64,000 nt of DNA from Segatella copri (GCF_015074785.1 NZ_CP042464.1:2167001-2231000), one strand, 5' to 3'; numbered from the stretch's first letter, positions 8,928 to 17,608 are shown. The notes: generated from the sequence alone by a model not told the origin. Numbers and translations are program-made.

Positions 8928-9338
8928 CTATTTAGAATCAAAATCAATCTGTTTTAACAGTTTCCATCTTCCTGTACGTGGAGCACCAACACGACAAATC
9001 ATATCAGCCTTTTGCAATATAGAAAGTTCTCGTTCTATGGTGCGTTGAGGGATTCCCGACATTACCGCCATTTGTTTGGCGGTAATATCGAAATGCTTTG
9101 CTATGAAAGAAAGGATAATCTGCTGACGATAAGTAAGTTTCATTACCGCCACATTACCGCCACTATTACCGCCATCTCCGACATTTACACCGACATCCCC
9201 GCCACGCTCTGCGATAACTTCGTCTATCGTCTTGCGCTGAACAATCGCCATCACTCCACCTCCATTTTCTTCTATCGTTGGCAATGGCAAGCATGCACGT
9301 TCAAACTCCTCGGCAATCTTCTTGAAACCACGTCCCAT
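8928..9338 (-). pseudogene. 3' remnant of an AlbA_2/Schlafen-type ATP-binding regulator
   Basis: The 136 residues look like only the C-terminal end of a much larger ATP-binding protein (AlbA_2 domain plus HATPase_c_4 type, often called RecG-like). It starts inside the signature MGRGFKKIAEEFERACLPLP, which in complete relatives lies some 350 residues from the N terminus, and ends with a winged-helix domain (AKQMAVMSGIPQRTIEREL). The complete relative at 11617-13095 shows the same order (GSGMKKI, then a linker, then a winged helix). No upstream part remains: the next gene starts 41 bp away. A short DNA-binding protein could still be made, but a truncated relic is the simpler reading. Codons for a Gly/Val/Asn-rich linker lie at residues 45-65. 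Confidence 0.75.
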
Positions 9339-9379
9339 GATTCCTTATATTCTATATTTTGACTTTCATTCTGCATATT

Positions 9380-10372
9380 CTATTCCTCCATACTTTTGAT
9401 GATTGAGTTGACTCTCTTCTCCCTTCCCAATGTCTCAGGAAATGCATAGTGGCCATTACCTATTTCTCGTGGATTAGGCTCTATATGCTCGGCATACCAT
9501 GCCCGTTTATACTCGGTGGTGATGATGCCGTAATCCCTGGCGGCGATGATGGAAGCGGCTAGAGATGCGCCATACAGTTCCTTGATGTCAATCATCTCCT
9601 CCAGCGTTATCTTCTCACGTTTCTTGGAACCCAACTCTTCGATAAGCGCCAATTTAGGAAGAAGGAAGAAACTGGCAAAGAGATCACAACGCTTCTCCAG
9701 CCTCAGCGGACTATCTTCCGGGAAGAGGAGAAGCAGATGAGCCAGTTCATGAACTGCCGTGAAACGAAGTTTCTCTACGCTACTCTTTTCCGGATTGAAA
9801 TCGAGAATCATCAGCGGATGCTTCTTATCTGCCCAGGTGCTCATTCCGAAGACATACTCTGGAAGATTAGCAGCAAGTATCATGATACCTTTTCTTTCCA
9901 AGAGTCTCAGAATGCTGGCGATGGGACCATCACCGCAATGCCACTTTTCACGAAGAAGGTCGGCAGCATGGATGGCATCTTCAAGGGTTGATACCTTGGT
10001 GCCTTTTACCGGATTCTTGAACTGGGTAGGAAAACCCGCTTCTTTCTCCTTGGCAAGATACTGCTCCGCCCAAAAAGAGAGTTTTGCTTCAAGGGCTTGC
10101 AACTCGTCTTCGGATAACTTGCCATTGGAGGTGGTGCGGAGCATCGGAACATCTATCTTGATATTGGTACCATCGAAATATGCCTCGCTGATATTGAGGG
10201 CTTTGGCTATGGCTTGCAGGGCATCACGCTTGGGGCGCATGATGCCTTTCTCATAACGGGATATACTCTGCTTGGTGATGGCTCCATGGGTTCGCTCTAC
10301 GAGTTTATCCATACTGAGCCCCATCATCAGGCGCGCTTCTCGCAATCTTATAGAAAATGAGTCATTAGTCAT
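9380..10372 (-). CDS. XRE-family regulator fused to ImmA/IrrE-type metallopeptidase
   Basis: The 330-residue protein joins an N-terminal XRE helix-turn-helix (about residues 5-66: LREARLMMGLSMDKLVER, ITKQSISRYEKG) to a DUF955/ImmA-IrrE zinc peptidase domain with the HExxH motif at His208-Glu209-His212 (AVHELAHLLLLF). Such fusions often regulate mobile elements, toxin-antitoxin pairs or stress responses, binding DNA with one end and cleaving a repressor or sensing a signal with the other; its target here is unknown. It is complete, starts with ATG and is preceded by a palindromic TTGTCA-N14-TGACAA operator-like site. It lies upstream of the truncated AlbA-type gene and the cas operon, all on the minus strand. 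Confidence 0.85.
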   Translation of the reverse strand: MTNDSFSIRLREARLMMGLSMDKLVERTHGAITKQSISRYEKGIMRPKRDALQAIAKALNISEAYFDGTNIKIDVPMLRTTSNGKLSEDELQALEAKLSFWAEQYLAKEKEAGFPTQFKNPVKGTKVSTLEDAIHAADLLREKWHCGDGPIASILRLLERKGIMILAANLPEYVFGMSTWADKKHPLMILDFNPEKSSVEKLRFTAVHELAHLLLLFPEDSPLRLEKRCDLFASFFLLPKLALIEELGSKKREKITLEEMIDIKELYGASLAASIIAARDYGIITTEYKRAWYAEHIEPNPREIGNGHYAFPETLGREKRVNSIIKSMEE

Positions 10373-10374
10373 AA

Positions 10375-10428
10375 TTGTCAGCTCTTTAATTTGTTGACAA
10401 ATATAATAAGAATATCTGATATCGTCAC
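10375..10428 (-). promoter_or_regulatory. Promoter and palindromic operator of the XRE-ImmA gene
   Basis: TTGTCA (10375-10380) and TGACAA (10395-10400) form an inverted repeat with a 14-nt spacer just upstream of the XRE-ImmA start codon. The right arm overlaps a minus-strand -7 element TATATTTG (10405-10398). A clear -33 TTG is not present. The layout suggests autoregulation; this is inference. Confidence 0.5.
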
Positions 10429-10566
10429 TAAACAGCAGATAGATTTAACATAAAAAAGCACTTGAATATAGGAAGAACTAGAAGATTTAAGGAGAAACGG
10501 GGATTACACATTATTATATATAGGAATCCATAGGAAAATTTCATATAAAATTAGTGCCCAAAACAT

Positions 10567-10597
10567 TTGTATATCCATAAATAATATCGTATCTTTG
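10567..10597 (+). promoter_or_regulatory. Promoter of the SGNH hydrolase gene
   Basis: TTG at 10567-10569 and TATCTTTG at 10590-10597 are 20 nt apart, the Bacteroidota -33/-7 pattern, followed about 70 bp later by the SGNH hydrolase ATG. Apart from this and the XRE operator, the gap 10373-10667 holds nothing recognisable. Confidence 0.7.
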
Positions 10598-10667
10598 CAA
10601 TCGGGTTTCAGACTCTATCCCAAAAAGAGGATCATATAAAAAATCAAACTATAAACAAATAAACGTC

Positions 10668-11345
10668 ATGAAAAGATTATCAGTTATCGTCTGCCTCTTT
10701 ATGTTCGCTCTGATGCCTCTTCTGGCACAGGTGAAGCAGACCGTTGCCGTTCTCGGCGACTCGTATTCAACATTCGAGGGTTTCATTCCAAAGGGATATG
10801 CCACCTGGTACACCACTGCGGTTCAAAAAGTAACCGATGTCAACAAGGTGGAACAAACCTGGTGGTGGCAGGTTATCAAGGAAGGTGGTTACAAGATGGG
10901 CAACATCAATTCCTATTCCGGTTCCACCATCTGCAACACCGGCTACAGCGATGAGGATTACAGCGACCGTTCATTCATCAACCGCACTACCCTTCTGGGC
11001 AATCCAGACATCATCTTGATTTGCGGCGGAACGAACGACAGTTGGGCAAATGCCCCTATCGGCAATTACCAGTACAGCAACTGGAAGCGTGCCGACCTCT
11101 ACTGTTTCCGTCCTGCCCTGGCGAAGTTGCTTTCCGATCTCCGCCAGCGCCATCCGAATGTAGATATCTACTTCATTCTAAATTCTGAGCTGAAAGATGA
11201 AATCAACGAGTCAGTAAAAAAGATCTGCAAGACCTATCAGGTTCCGGTCATCGCCCTTCATGACATAGACAAGAAGAACGGTCACCCAACTATCAAGGGA
11301 ATGAGAAGCCTTGCCGACCAGGTTCTGAAGGTGATAAAGAAATAA
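10668..11345 (+). CDS. Secreted SGNH/GDSL-family hydrolase
   Basis: The 225-residue protein has a signal peptide (about 1-20, ending LLAQ) and an SGNH hydrolase domain. The nucleophile lies in AVLGDSYS (Ser32), block III is GGTND (120-124), and the C-terminal catalytic pair is likely Asp199 and His206 in DIDKKNGHP. Such enzymes de-esterify carbohydrates or lipids in the periplasm or outside the cell; the substrate cannot be told. Homologous Bacteroidales proteins occur near glycan-use genes, but here no sugar-utilisation genes are beside it. It has its own promoter. It sits as a cargo-like single gene between two decayed defence genes. Confidence 0.85.
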   Translation: MKRLSVIVCLFMFALMPLLAQVKQTVAVLGDSYSTFEGFIPKGYATWYTTAVQKVTDVNKVEQTWWWQVIKEGGYKMGNINSYSGSTICNTGYSDEDYSDRSFINRTTLLGNPDIILICGGTNDSWANAPIGNYQYSNWKRADLYCFRPALAKLLSDLRQRHPNVDIYFILNSELKDEINESVKKICKTYQVPVIALHDIDKKNGHPTIKGMRSLADQVLKVIKK

Positions 11346-11382
11346 AATTTCCGCAACATAACCTTCCTAAGAATGGATATAA

Positions 11383-11568
11383 AATCTAAGCGCAATAGCT
11401 GAAGGAATGGCTACTTTGAGAAATTCATATGGAAGCGGACATGGACGTGCTGCTTCATATAAAGGGTTAGAAGAGCGTCATGCCAAATTAGCTGTGGGCA
11501 GTTCAATAACATTGGTTGAGTTTTTGTGGTGTACTCATGAAAGAACAAAAGACAAGAATAAGGTCTAA
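11383..11568 (+). pseudogene. C-terminal remnant of an Abi_C-type abortive infection gene
   Basis: Reading from 11383 (just after an in-frame stop) to the TAA at 11566-11568 gives about 61 residues containing LRNSYGSGHGR, then EERHAKLAVGSSITLVEFL. This is the RNxYGxGHGR...RHAxLAV pattern of the C-terminal domain of abortive infection family proteins (Abi_C). No start or N-terminal portion is present upstream, where the SGNH gene ends at 11345. It is therefore a truncated relic. Assignment rests on motif recognition only. Confidence 0.65.
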
Positions 11569-11616
11569 AATGGCACATGAGGATTTATCGTAATAATAAC
11601 AAGAAAAGAATTTAAA

Positions 11617-13095
11617 ATGAACATAAATGAGTTAATAGGCGAAGCAACCGCCTACGATAAGAAGCAACAACTCGAAGTCAAGAGACCTAAGAGCTGGCTA
11701 AAAAGTGTTTCAGCCTTTGCCAATGGTGAGGGCGGAACATTGGTGTTTGGTATCAGTGACGACGACCAAGTGGTAGGACTTGCTGATGCAGAAAGTGACG
11801 CAGAGAGAATAAGTGAGGAGATAAAGACCAAACTTGACCCTATACCTGCCGTCAACCTCGAATTTAAGGAGGTGGACGGCAAGAAGCTTGTGCTGCTTCA
11901 TGTCTATAAAGGACAAGAGACACCATATTATTATATAGGTGACAAACAACGATTGGCATTTGTGAGAGTCGGTAACGAGTCAGTGGTAGCTGACAGACTT
12001 CAATTGAAGAACCTTGTTATGAGAGGTGCTGGTCGTTCGTTTGATGCTATCCCATCACCATACAAGTTTGAGGATATGTCTTTCTCCAAACTCAAATCTG
12101 TTCATTTTAAGCGATTGAACCAATCGTTTGATGATAGTGATTTCGTTTCATGGGGAATAGTTGACATTGACGGGAAACTAACCAATGCCGGTACATTATT
12201 GGCAGATGATTCCCCTATACGCCATTCTCGTATCTTCTGCACACGTTGGAATGGACTTGACATGACGAGTGGTTTGGGGGAGGCTTTGGATGATGCCGAA
12301 TTGGAAGGTAGTGTCATCAGTCAATTGCAAGATGCAGTTGCTTTTGTGAGAAACAATTCTCACAGAAGATGGTGGAAAGAAGCTGAGTATCGAGAAGAAC
12401 TGCCAGATTATCCTGAGCGTGCCGTAACCGAAGTGATATGTAATGCCATCATTCATAGAGATTATATGGAACTTGGCAGTGAGATACACATAGATATGTA
12501 TGACGACCGCATGGAAGTGTATTCCCCTGGTGGCATGTTTGATGGACGATTGATACAACAACTTAATCCTCTGACTGTGCCATCGAAACGTCGCAATCCT
12601 TTATTGGCAGATTTCTTTCATCGCTTGAAACTGATGGAGCGTAGAGGTAGTGGCATGAAAAAGATAATTGGTGAGTATAAGCGTTTTGAAAACTTGGAAA
12701 ATTATCACGCACCAGAGTTTAGTTCCAATGCAACAGAATTTCATGTTACTCTATGGAACCTCAATTATGGGGAGGATGTCGTAAAAGACAACCTTCATGT
12801 CGTAAAAGAGACGGATGATGTCGTAAAAGATGTCGTAAAAGATGTCGTAAAAGAAAAAGCAAATGCTACAAAAGAATTTGTTAAAGCACAACGGCAAATT
12901 TATAAGTTGATTTCGCAGATGCCCCAAATCAGTGCTGCGCAAATGTCAGAGAACATGGGGATTTCTTTGCGACAAGTGCAACGATACCTCAAGCAACTTT
13001 CCGACCAAAACCTAATTGTAAGAGAAGGTAGTCGCAAAAATGGCATTTGGAAAATCTTGGACGATGAATACGAAGGCTTCTTCAAAAGAATATAA
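11617..13095 (+). CDS. AlbA_2/Schlafen-type ATP-binding protein with winged-helix C terminus
   Basis: The 492-residue protein has an N-terminal AlbA_2 (Schlafen) domain (about 1-130, with EVKRPKSWLKSVSAFANGEGGTLVFGISDD-like order), an ATPase-like HATPase_c_4 region around 265-375 (AVTEVICNAIIHRDY, GGMFDGRL, MERRGSGMKKI), a Val-Val-Lys-Asp repeat linker (about 388-412) and a C-terminal winged helix (SAAQMSENMGISLRQVQRYLKQL). These proteins are predicted transcription regulators, often in defence or mobile contexts; function here is unproven. It is complete. A shorter relative, reduced to the C-terminal end, lies at 8928-9338, and an Abi_C remnant directly precedes it. Confidence 0.85.
   Translation: MNINELIGEATAYDKKQQLEVKRPKSWLKSVSAFANGEGGTLVFGISDDDQVVGLADAESDAERISEEIKTKLDPIPAVNLEFKEVDGKKLVLLHVYKGQETPYYYIGDKQRLAFVRVGNESVVADRLQLKNLVMRGAGRSFDAIPSPYKFEDMSFSKLKSVHFKRLNQSFDDSDFVSWGIVDIDGKLTNAGTLLADDSPIRHSRIFCTRWNGLDMTSGLGEALDDAELEGSVISQLQDAVAFVRNNSHRRWWKEAEYREELPDYPERAVTEVICNAIIHRDYMELGSEIHIDMYDDRMEVYSPGGMFDGRLIQQLNPLTVPSKRRNPLLADFFHRLKLMERRGSGMKKIIGEYKRFENLENYHAPEFSSNATEFHVTLWNLNYGEDVVKDNLHVVKETDDVVKDVVKDVVKEKANATKEFVKAQRQIYKLISQMPQISAAQMSENMGISLRQVQRYLKQLSDQNLIVREGSRKNGIWKILDDEYEGFFKRI
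12775..12852 (+). repeat. 12-bp in-frame repeats (GATGTCGTAAAA) in the linker of the AlbA_2 gene
   Basis: Three perfect tandem copies of GATGTCGTAAAA occupy 12817-12852, with a further perfect copy at 12775-12786 and a one-base variant at 12796-12807. Each unit codes for four residues (Asp-Val-Val-Lys), so copy-number change would keep the frame and only alter linker length. Confidence 0.9.
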
Positions 13096-13147
13096 ACGAT
13101 AATAGCAGGTGGCTATATCCATAATAAGTAAGTAGAGAAGGAGAAAT

Positions 13148-13180
13148 ATGGGCAAGAAAATATGATACTTTCTTGCCCAT
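13148..13180. terminator. Bidirectional hairpin between convergent genes
   Basis: ATGGGCAAGAAA (13148-13159) and TTTCTTGCCCAT (13169-13180) form a perfect 12-bp stem with a 9-nt loop between the convergent AlbA_2-type gene and amtB. Position suggests a shared terminator, though long T runs are lacking. Confidence 0.7.
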
Positions 13181-13207
13181 TCCCATACTATTCTCAATAA
13201 ATGCCTT

Positions 13208-14476
13208 TTAGTTGCTATAAGCACTCTCACCATGCTCGTAGATGTCGAGACCTTCCTCCTCTACTCGCTTGTCAACACGTACTCCTACACTCTTATCTAC
13301 TACCTTGAAGATAATATAGGTAACTACGATGCTGTAGATGATGCTTACCACGGTGGCTACCACCTGAATCCAAAGCTGATGCCAGTCGCCATAGAGAGCA
13401 CCCTGCACGCCTTCGGCACCTGTTACGTATCTTGTGGCGAATACACCGGTGAGGACTGATCCCAGAATACCACCCATACCATGAACACCAAAGGCATCAA
13501 GGGCATCATCATACTTGAACTTCTCCTTCACCACTGCTACCATGAAGAAGCAGACGATGGTGGAAATGATACCGATGCAGAAAGCTCCGAAAATATCGGA
13601 ACTGCCGGCTGCAGGAGTGATGGCTACCAGTCCGGCAACAGCACCGGTACAAGCACCTACCGTAGTTGGCTTCTTGTTCACAATCCAGTCGATGAGCATC
13701 CAGGTAGTGGCTGCCGCTGCTGTTGCGATATGGGTTACAAGGAAGGCGTTGGCTGCCAGACCATCAGCTGCCAATCCGCTACCGGCATTGAAGCCGAACC
13801 ATCCCAACCAGAGGAATGACATACCCATGAACACGAAGGTGATGTTGTGAGGTGTGATAGGATGACCCGCACGGTAATCATCACGCTTGCCTACACAGAG
13901 TGCCATGACCAGAGCGGCTACACCGGCATTGATATGTACCACGGTACCACCCGCAAAGTCGATGGCTCCCATCTCCTGCAGGAAACCGCCGCCCCATACC
14001 CAGTGAGCCATAGGAAGATAAGCGATGATAACCCAGAGGATGGTGAAAAGTACATAACCGCTGAACTTCACACGCTCGGCAAAAGCACCGAGAATCAAGG
14101 CTGGAGTAATGAGGGCGAACATGCACTGGAACATTGCAAAGGTGAGTTCCGGAATACCTGTAGGCATGATGGCATCCAAGCCGATGCCGTGGAGGAAACA
14201 TTTATCGAAACCACCGATGACGCAAGCCAGAGGATTGCCCGAATCGGCATATTCTGTAGAGAAAGCCCAGGAATAACCGAAGGCTACCCATATCAGACTG
14301 ACTACTGCCACAATGAAAACCGTCTGCATCAGGATGCTGAGAATATTCTTCTGGCGCACCAAACCACCATAAAAAAGTGCTATACCCGGGATTGACATCA
14401 AAAGTACCAAGATGGTGGCCATGATCATCCACGCTGTGTTACCCGTATCAAGTGTAGTTAATAATAAACTGCTCAT
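13208..14476 (-). CDS. amtB: Ammonium transporter AmtB
   Basis: The 422-residue membrane protein is an Amt/Rh channel that takes up ammonium across the inner membrane. It starts with TAWMIMATILVLLMSIPGIALFYGGLVR, has the family's eleven or so hydrophobic segments, and shows both members of the pore His pair: one in GGTVVHINAGVAALV and one in FGVHGMGGILGS. The gene lies about 100 bp downstream of glnK on the same strand, the reverse of the common glnK-amtB order only in reading from the map: glnK is transcribed first. AmtB is normally plugged by GlnK when nitrogen is plentiful. Length and ends are normal. Confidence 0.96.
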   Translation of the reverse strand: MSSLLLTTLDTGNTAWMIMATILVLLMSIPGIALFYGGLVRQKNILSILMQTVFIVAVVSLIWVAFGYSWAFSTEYADSGNPLACVIGGFDKCFLHGIGLDAIMPTGIPELTFAMFQCMFALITPALILGAFAERVKFSGYVLFTILWVIIAYLPMAHWVWGGGFLQEMGAIDFAGGTVVHINAGVAALVMALCVGKRDDYRAGHPITPHNITFVFMGMSFLWLGWFGFNAGSGLAADGLAANAFLVTHIATAAAATTWMLIDWIVNKKPTTVGACTGAVAGLVAITPAAGSSDIFGAFCIGIISTIVCFFMVAVVKEKFKYDDALDAFGVHGMGGILGSVLTGVFATRYVTGAEGVQGALYGDWHQLWIQVVATVVSIIYSIVVTYIIFKVVDKSVGVRVDKRVEEEGLDIYEHGESAYSN

Positions 14477-14577
14477 ACTTATATCTTATAGTTAAATTAG
14501 AATACTAAATAATATTTATTAAAGATAAGTAAGAATGCCTAATTCAACATTCAACACTTAACATTCAACATTTTAAA

Positions 14578-14934
14578 TTATTCCTCTTTCTCAGCGTTAT
14601 ACAATGCGATGTCGCCTCGCTCGCCAGTTCTGATTCTAACGGTATCGAGTACAGGAATCACGAAGATTCTGCCGTCTCCGACTTCACCGGTCTGTGCAGC
14701 GCCCTGGATGGCGGCGATGGTAGGTTCCACGTTCTTATCACGAACCACAATATTCAGAAGCACACGTTCGATGCTGCTGGTATCGTACATCACACCACGG
14801 TAAATGCGAGCCTGGCGCATTTTTCCCTCTCCTCTTACATTATAATAAGAGAACCACTCGATGTCTGCTGCTAAAAGTGCCTTCTTGACATCCTCGAATC
14901 TTGACTTGCGGATAATTGCCTCAATCTTCTTCAT
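14578..14934 (-). CDS. glnK: PII nitrogen regulatory protein (GlnK/GlnB type)
   Basis: The 118-residue protein is a PII signal protein, a trimer that senses 2-oxoglutarate and ATP/ADP and binds partners such as AmtB. It begins MKKIEAIIRKSRFEDVKKAL and carries a T-loop region RGEGKMRQARIYRGVMYDTS (about 34-53), which departs from the proteobacterial T-loop sequence, and the C-terminal GDGRIFVIPVLDTVRIRTGERG block for nucleotide binding. Linkage to amtB supports the GlnK role. Tyr45 and Tyr50 lie in the T-loop; whether either is modified is unknown. The gap to amtB contains AACATTCAAC-type repeats (14542-14571). Confidence 0.94.
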   Translation of the reverse strand: MKKIEAIIRKSRFEDVKKALLAADIEWFSYYNVRGEGKMRQARIYRGVMYDTSSIERVLLNIVVRDKNVEPTIAAIQGAAQTGEVGDGRIFVIPVLDTVRIRTGERGDIALYNAEKEE

Positions 14935-15153
14935 AATCCTTTAATAATTAATAATGTGTTAATACTTCTATTGATTGTCTCTTTTCGAAAACGGACCCTC
15001 ATTGGTTGTTATCCAAACTAAGCCTTTCTTTTGCATTATGTTCGTTTTCGGCTGCAAAATTAATACATTTTGTCAGTATTTTAAAGAATAACTAAGCATT
15101 TCGCTTTTATTTTTTATCGAATATTTTAAATTTATCCGGGCTTATCGCATTCT

Positions 15154-15201
15154 CCTTACAATTTGTAAGGCAGAAAGCGTTTTTATAACACAAATTGTAA
15201 G
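15154..15201. promoter_or_regulatory. Palindromic operator-like sites between glnK and dapF
   Basis: CCTTACAATTTGTAAGG (15154-15170) is itself a palindrome, and its half CTTACAATTTGT recurs inverted and perfect as ACAAATTGTAAG at 15190-15201. Each is followed by AGAAAGCG/GAAAGCG. It lies in the 454-bp divergent gap between glnK and dapF, upstream of the dapF promoter. A regulator-binding role is inferred. Confidence 0.5.
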
Positions 15202-15238
15202 AAAGCGAAAAATAATCAAGATTTCTGCATCTATTTTC

Positions 15239-15269
15239 TTGCATATTTCAACAAATCGTCGTACCTTTG
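15239..15269 (+). promoter_or_regulatory. Promoter of the dapF-dapL-glnN cluster
   Basis: TTG at 15239-15241 and TACCTTTG at 15262-15269 are 20 nt apart, an exact Bacteroidota promoter; dapF starts 120 bp downstream. The leader RNA contains AGAAAGAGATAAGACATGAGAGATAAA-like purine-rich sequence but no recognised riboswitch. Confidence 0.8.
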
Positions 15270-15388
15270 CAACCGAAATCAAACAAATAGTCATCGAAAT
15301 ATTCGAAAGACTAGCAAAAAGTCAAATCTCAAAAGAGATAAGACATGAGAGATAAAAGAAGAGTATTCAAACATAAAGAACAACGCAG

Positions 15389-16234
15389 ATGAAAGAAACA
15401 GTTCATTTTACAAAGATGCAGGGAGCGGGTAACGATTACATATATGTAGATACCCAACAATACGACATCCCTGACCCAGAGAAGGCTGCCATTGCCTGGA
15501 GTGCTTATCACACGGGCATAGGAAGCGATGGACTGGTTCTCATCGGAAAGCCGCACGACGGCAGAAGAGCAGATTATTCGATGCGCATCTTCAACGCCGA
15601 TGGTTCAGAAGCGATGATGTGCGGCAATGCAAGCCGATGCATCGGTAAGTATCTTTACGAAAAAGGATTGACCCGAAAGGACACCATCCGACTGGAAACA
15701 CTTTCGGGTATCAAGATATTGAAACTTCATCTTCAGGATAATAAGAAAGTTGTGGAATCGGTAACAGTAGACATGCTGGAACCCAAACTTGAAAATCCCG
15801 AGCAATTCATAGGCCCTTCGGTTCTCGAAGCTGACGGCAGAAAATTTGAAGGCACCTATGTTTGTATGGGTAATCCGCATTTCGTTACCTTCGTGGATGA
15901 CATCGACACCATCGACATCGCCCACTATGGTAAAATCCTGGAAAGAGACAAGGCATTTCCCCAGAGATGCAACATAGAATTTGCACAAGTAACTGACACA
16001 GACGCCATAAGGACACGAGTTTGGGAAAGGGGAAGCGGAATAACAATGGCTTGCGGAACAGGAGCCTGTGCCACAGCCGTAGCCGCAGCCCTTACCAAGC
16101 GTACTGGCAGAAAAAGCAGTATCGTGATGGATGGCGGAACGCTGGAAATAGAATATAGCGAGGCTGATGATCATGTTTACATGACAGGGCCTGCAGCCTT
16201 CTCATTCGAAGGAGAAATTCAGTTGGAGTGTTGA
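15389..16234 (+). CDS. dapF: Diaminopimelate epimerase
   Basis: The 281-residue enzyme converts LL-diaminopimelate to meso-diaminopimelate in the cytoplasm, for peptidoglycan and lysine. The two catalytic cysteines are Cys78 in [10 protein letters not shown] and Cys222 in [11 protein letters not shown]; the substrate-binding [11 protein letters not shown] block and the N-terminal [15 protein letters not shown] are typical. Start ATG fits the family. It is the first gene of a cluster with dapL, which makes its substrate, and glnN. A strong AACATTCAAC-type hairpin begins at its stop codon (16229-16299). Length is normal. Confidence 0.97.
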   Translation: MKETVHFTKMQGAGNDYIYVDTQQYDIPDPEKAAIAWSAYHTGIGSDGLVLIGKPHDGRRADYSMRIFNADGSEAMMCGNASRCIGKYLYEKGLTRKDTIRLETLSGIKILKLHLQDNKKVVESVTVDMLEPKLENPEQFIGPSVLEADGRKFEGTYVCMGNPHFVTFVDDIDTIDIAHYGKILERDKAFPQRCNIEFAQVTDTDAIRTRVWERGSGITMACGTGACATAVAAALTKRTGRKSSIVMDGGTLEIEYSEADDHVYMTGPAAFSFEGEIQLEC

Positions 16235-16299
16235 ATGTGGAATGTTGAATGTTGAATGTAGCTGCACCCACCAAGTCAACATTCAACATTCAACACTCA
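16229..16299 (+). repeat. AACATTCAAC-type repeats forming a hairpin between dapF and dapL
   Basis: Tandem GTTGAATG units (16229-16259) face complementary CAACATTC units (16277-16299) around an 18-nt loop, giving a long stem that overlaps the dapF stop codon. The same short motif recurs at 14542-14571, 17609-17640, 21458-21478 and, as TCAATGTTCAA, at 31969-31990. Confidence 0.8.
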
Positions 16300-16375
16300 A
16301 CATTAAAATTAGAAAGAACGCAAACTTAAATAACAAATGGTCGATAATGACCACAAATAAAAGGAGAAACAAAAT

Positions 16376-17608
16376 ATGGCATTAGTTAATGAACATTTCC
16401 TGAAGTTGGCCAACAACTACTTGTTTGCCGACATCGCAAAGAAGGTGAACGCCTACAAGATTGCACATCCAAAGCAGCGTGTAATCAGTCTGGGCATCGG
16501 TGATGTAACCCAGCCTCTCTGCCCTGCCGTCATCAAGGCGATGCACAAGGCTGTAGACGAGATGGCTGAGCAGGCTTCCTTCCGTGGCTACGGTCCGGAG
16601 CGAGGCTACGACTTCCTCCGAGAGGCTATCATCAAGAACGACTTCCTGCCACGTGGCATTCATCTTGACGCCAACGAGGTATTCGTAAACGATGGAGCCA
16701 AGAGCGATACGGGAAATATCCAGGAGATTTTGAGATGGGATAACAACATCGGCGTTACCGACCCGATTTATCCGGTTTATATAGACTCTAACGTGATGAT
16801 AGGTAGAGCCGGAGTCTTCGAGAACGGCAAGTGGAGCAATGTAACCTACATGCCTTGCGATGAGAGCGATGACTTCATCCCTCAGATTCCAGACCACCGT
16901 GTGGACATGATTTATCTCTGTTATCCAAACAACCCTACGGGTACGGTCATCTCGAAAGAAGAACTCAGAAAATGGGTAAACTATGCTATCAAGAACGAGA
17001 GCATCATCCTCTATGATGCAGCCTACGAGGCATATATCACCGACCCATCAATTCCTCATTCTATCTACGAGATTCGTGGAGCCAGAAAGGTAGCGATAGA
17101 ATTCCACAGTTATTCGAAGACTGCCGGATTCACCGGTGTGCGTTGTGGTTACACCATCGTTCCTAAGGAGTTGAAGGCAAAGACATTGGCTGGTGAGGAA
17201 GTGGCATTGAATCCTATCTGGGACCGCCGCCAGTGCACCAAGTTTAATGGTACAAGCTATATCAGCCAGCGTGCTGCCGAAGCCATCTACACCCCAGAGG
17301 GTAAGGAACAGGTGAAGGCAACCATCAATTACTATATGGAGAATGCCCACTTCATGAGAGCAGAACTCCAGAAGCTCGGCTTGAGAGTATATGGCGGCGA
17401 GAATGCACCTTATCTCTGGGTGAAGACGCCAAACAACACGCCAAGCTGGAAATTCTTCGAAGAGATGCTTTATGGTGCCAGCGTAGTCTGCACCCCTGGT
17501 GTCGGCTTCGGTCCATCAGGCGAAGGCTACATCCGTCTCACCGCCTTCGGCGAGCACGAGGACTGCAAGGAGGCCATGGAGAGAATTGCCAAATGGCTGG
17601 GAAAATAA
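16376..17608 (+). CDS. dapL: LL-diaminopimelate aminotransferase
   Basis: The 410-residue PLP enzyme makes LL-diaminopimelate from tetrahydrodipicolinate in one step, using glutamate as amino donor. PLP-binding Lys248 lies in FHSYSKTAGFTGVRCGY; GAKSDTGNIQEI and CYPNNPTGT are hallmark DapL segments. It follows dapF by 141 bp and precedes glnN by 44 bp, so the three genes form a plausible transcript that links DAP synthesis with glutamine synthesis. The length is usual and all family motifs are present. With ddh at 63004, the genome has two ways to make meso-DAP. Confidence 0.97.
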   Translation: MALVNEHFLKLANNYLFADIAKKVNAYKIAHPKQRVISLGIGDVTQPLCPAVIKAMHKAVDEMAEQASFRGYGPERGYDFLREAIIKNDFLPRGIHLDANEVFVNDGAKSDTGNIQEILRWDNNIGVTDPIYPVYIDSNVMIGRAGVFENGKWSNVTYMPCDESDDFIPQIPDHRVDMIYLCYPNNPTGTVISKEELRKWVNYAIKNESIILYDAAYEAYITDPSIPHSIYEIRGARKVAIEFHSYSKTAGFTGVRCGYTIVPKELKAKTLAGEEVALNPIWDRRQCTKFNGTSYISQRAAEAIYTPEGKEQVKATINYYMENAHFMRAELQKLGLRVYGGENAPYLWVKTPNNTPSWKFFEEMLYGASVVCTPGVGFGPSGEGYIRLTAFGEHEDCKEAMERIAKWLGK

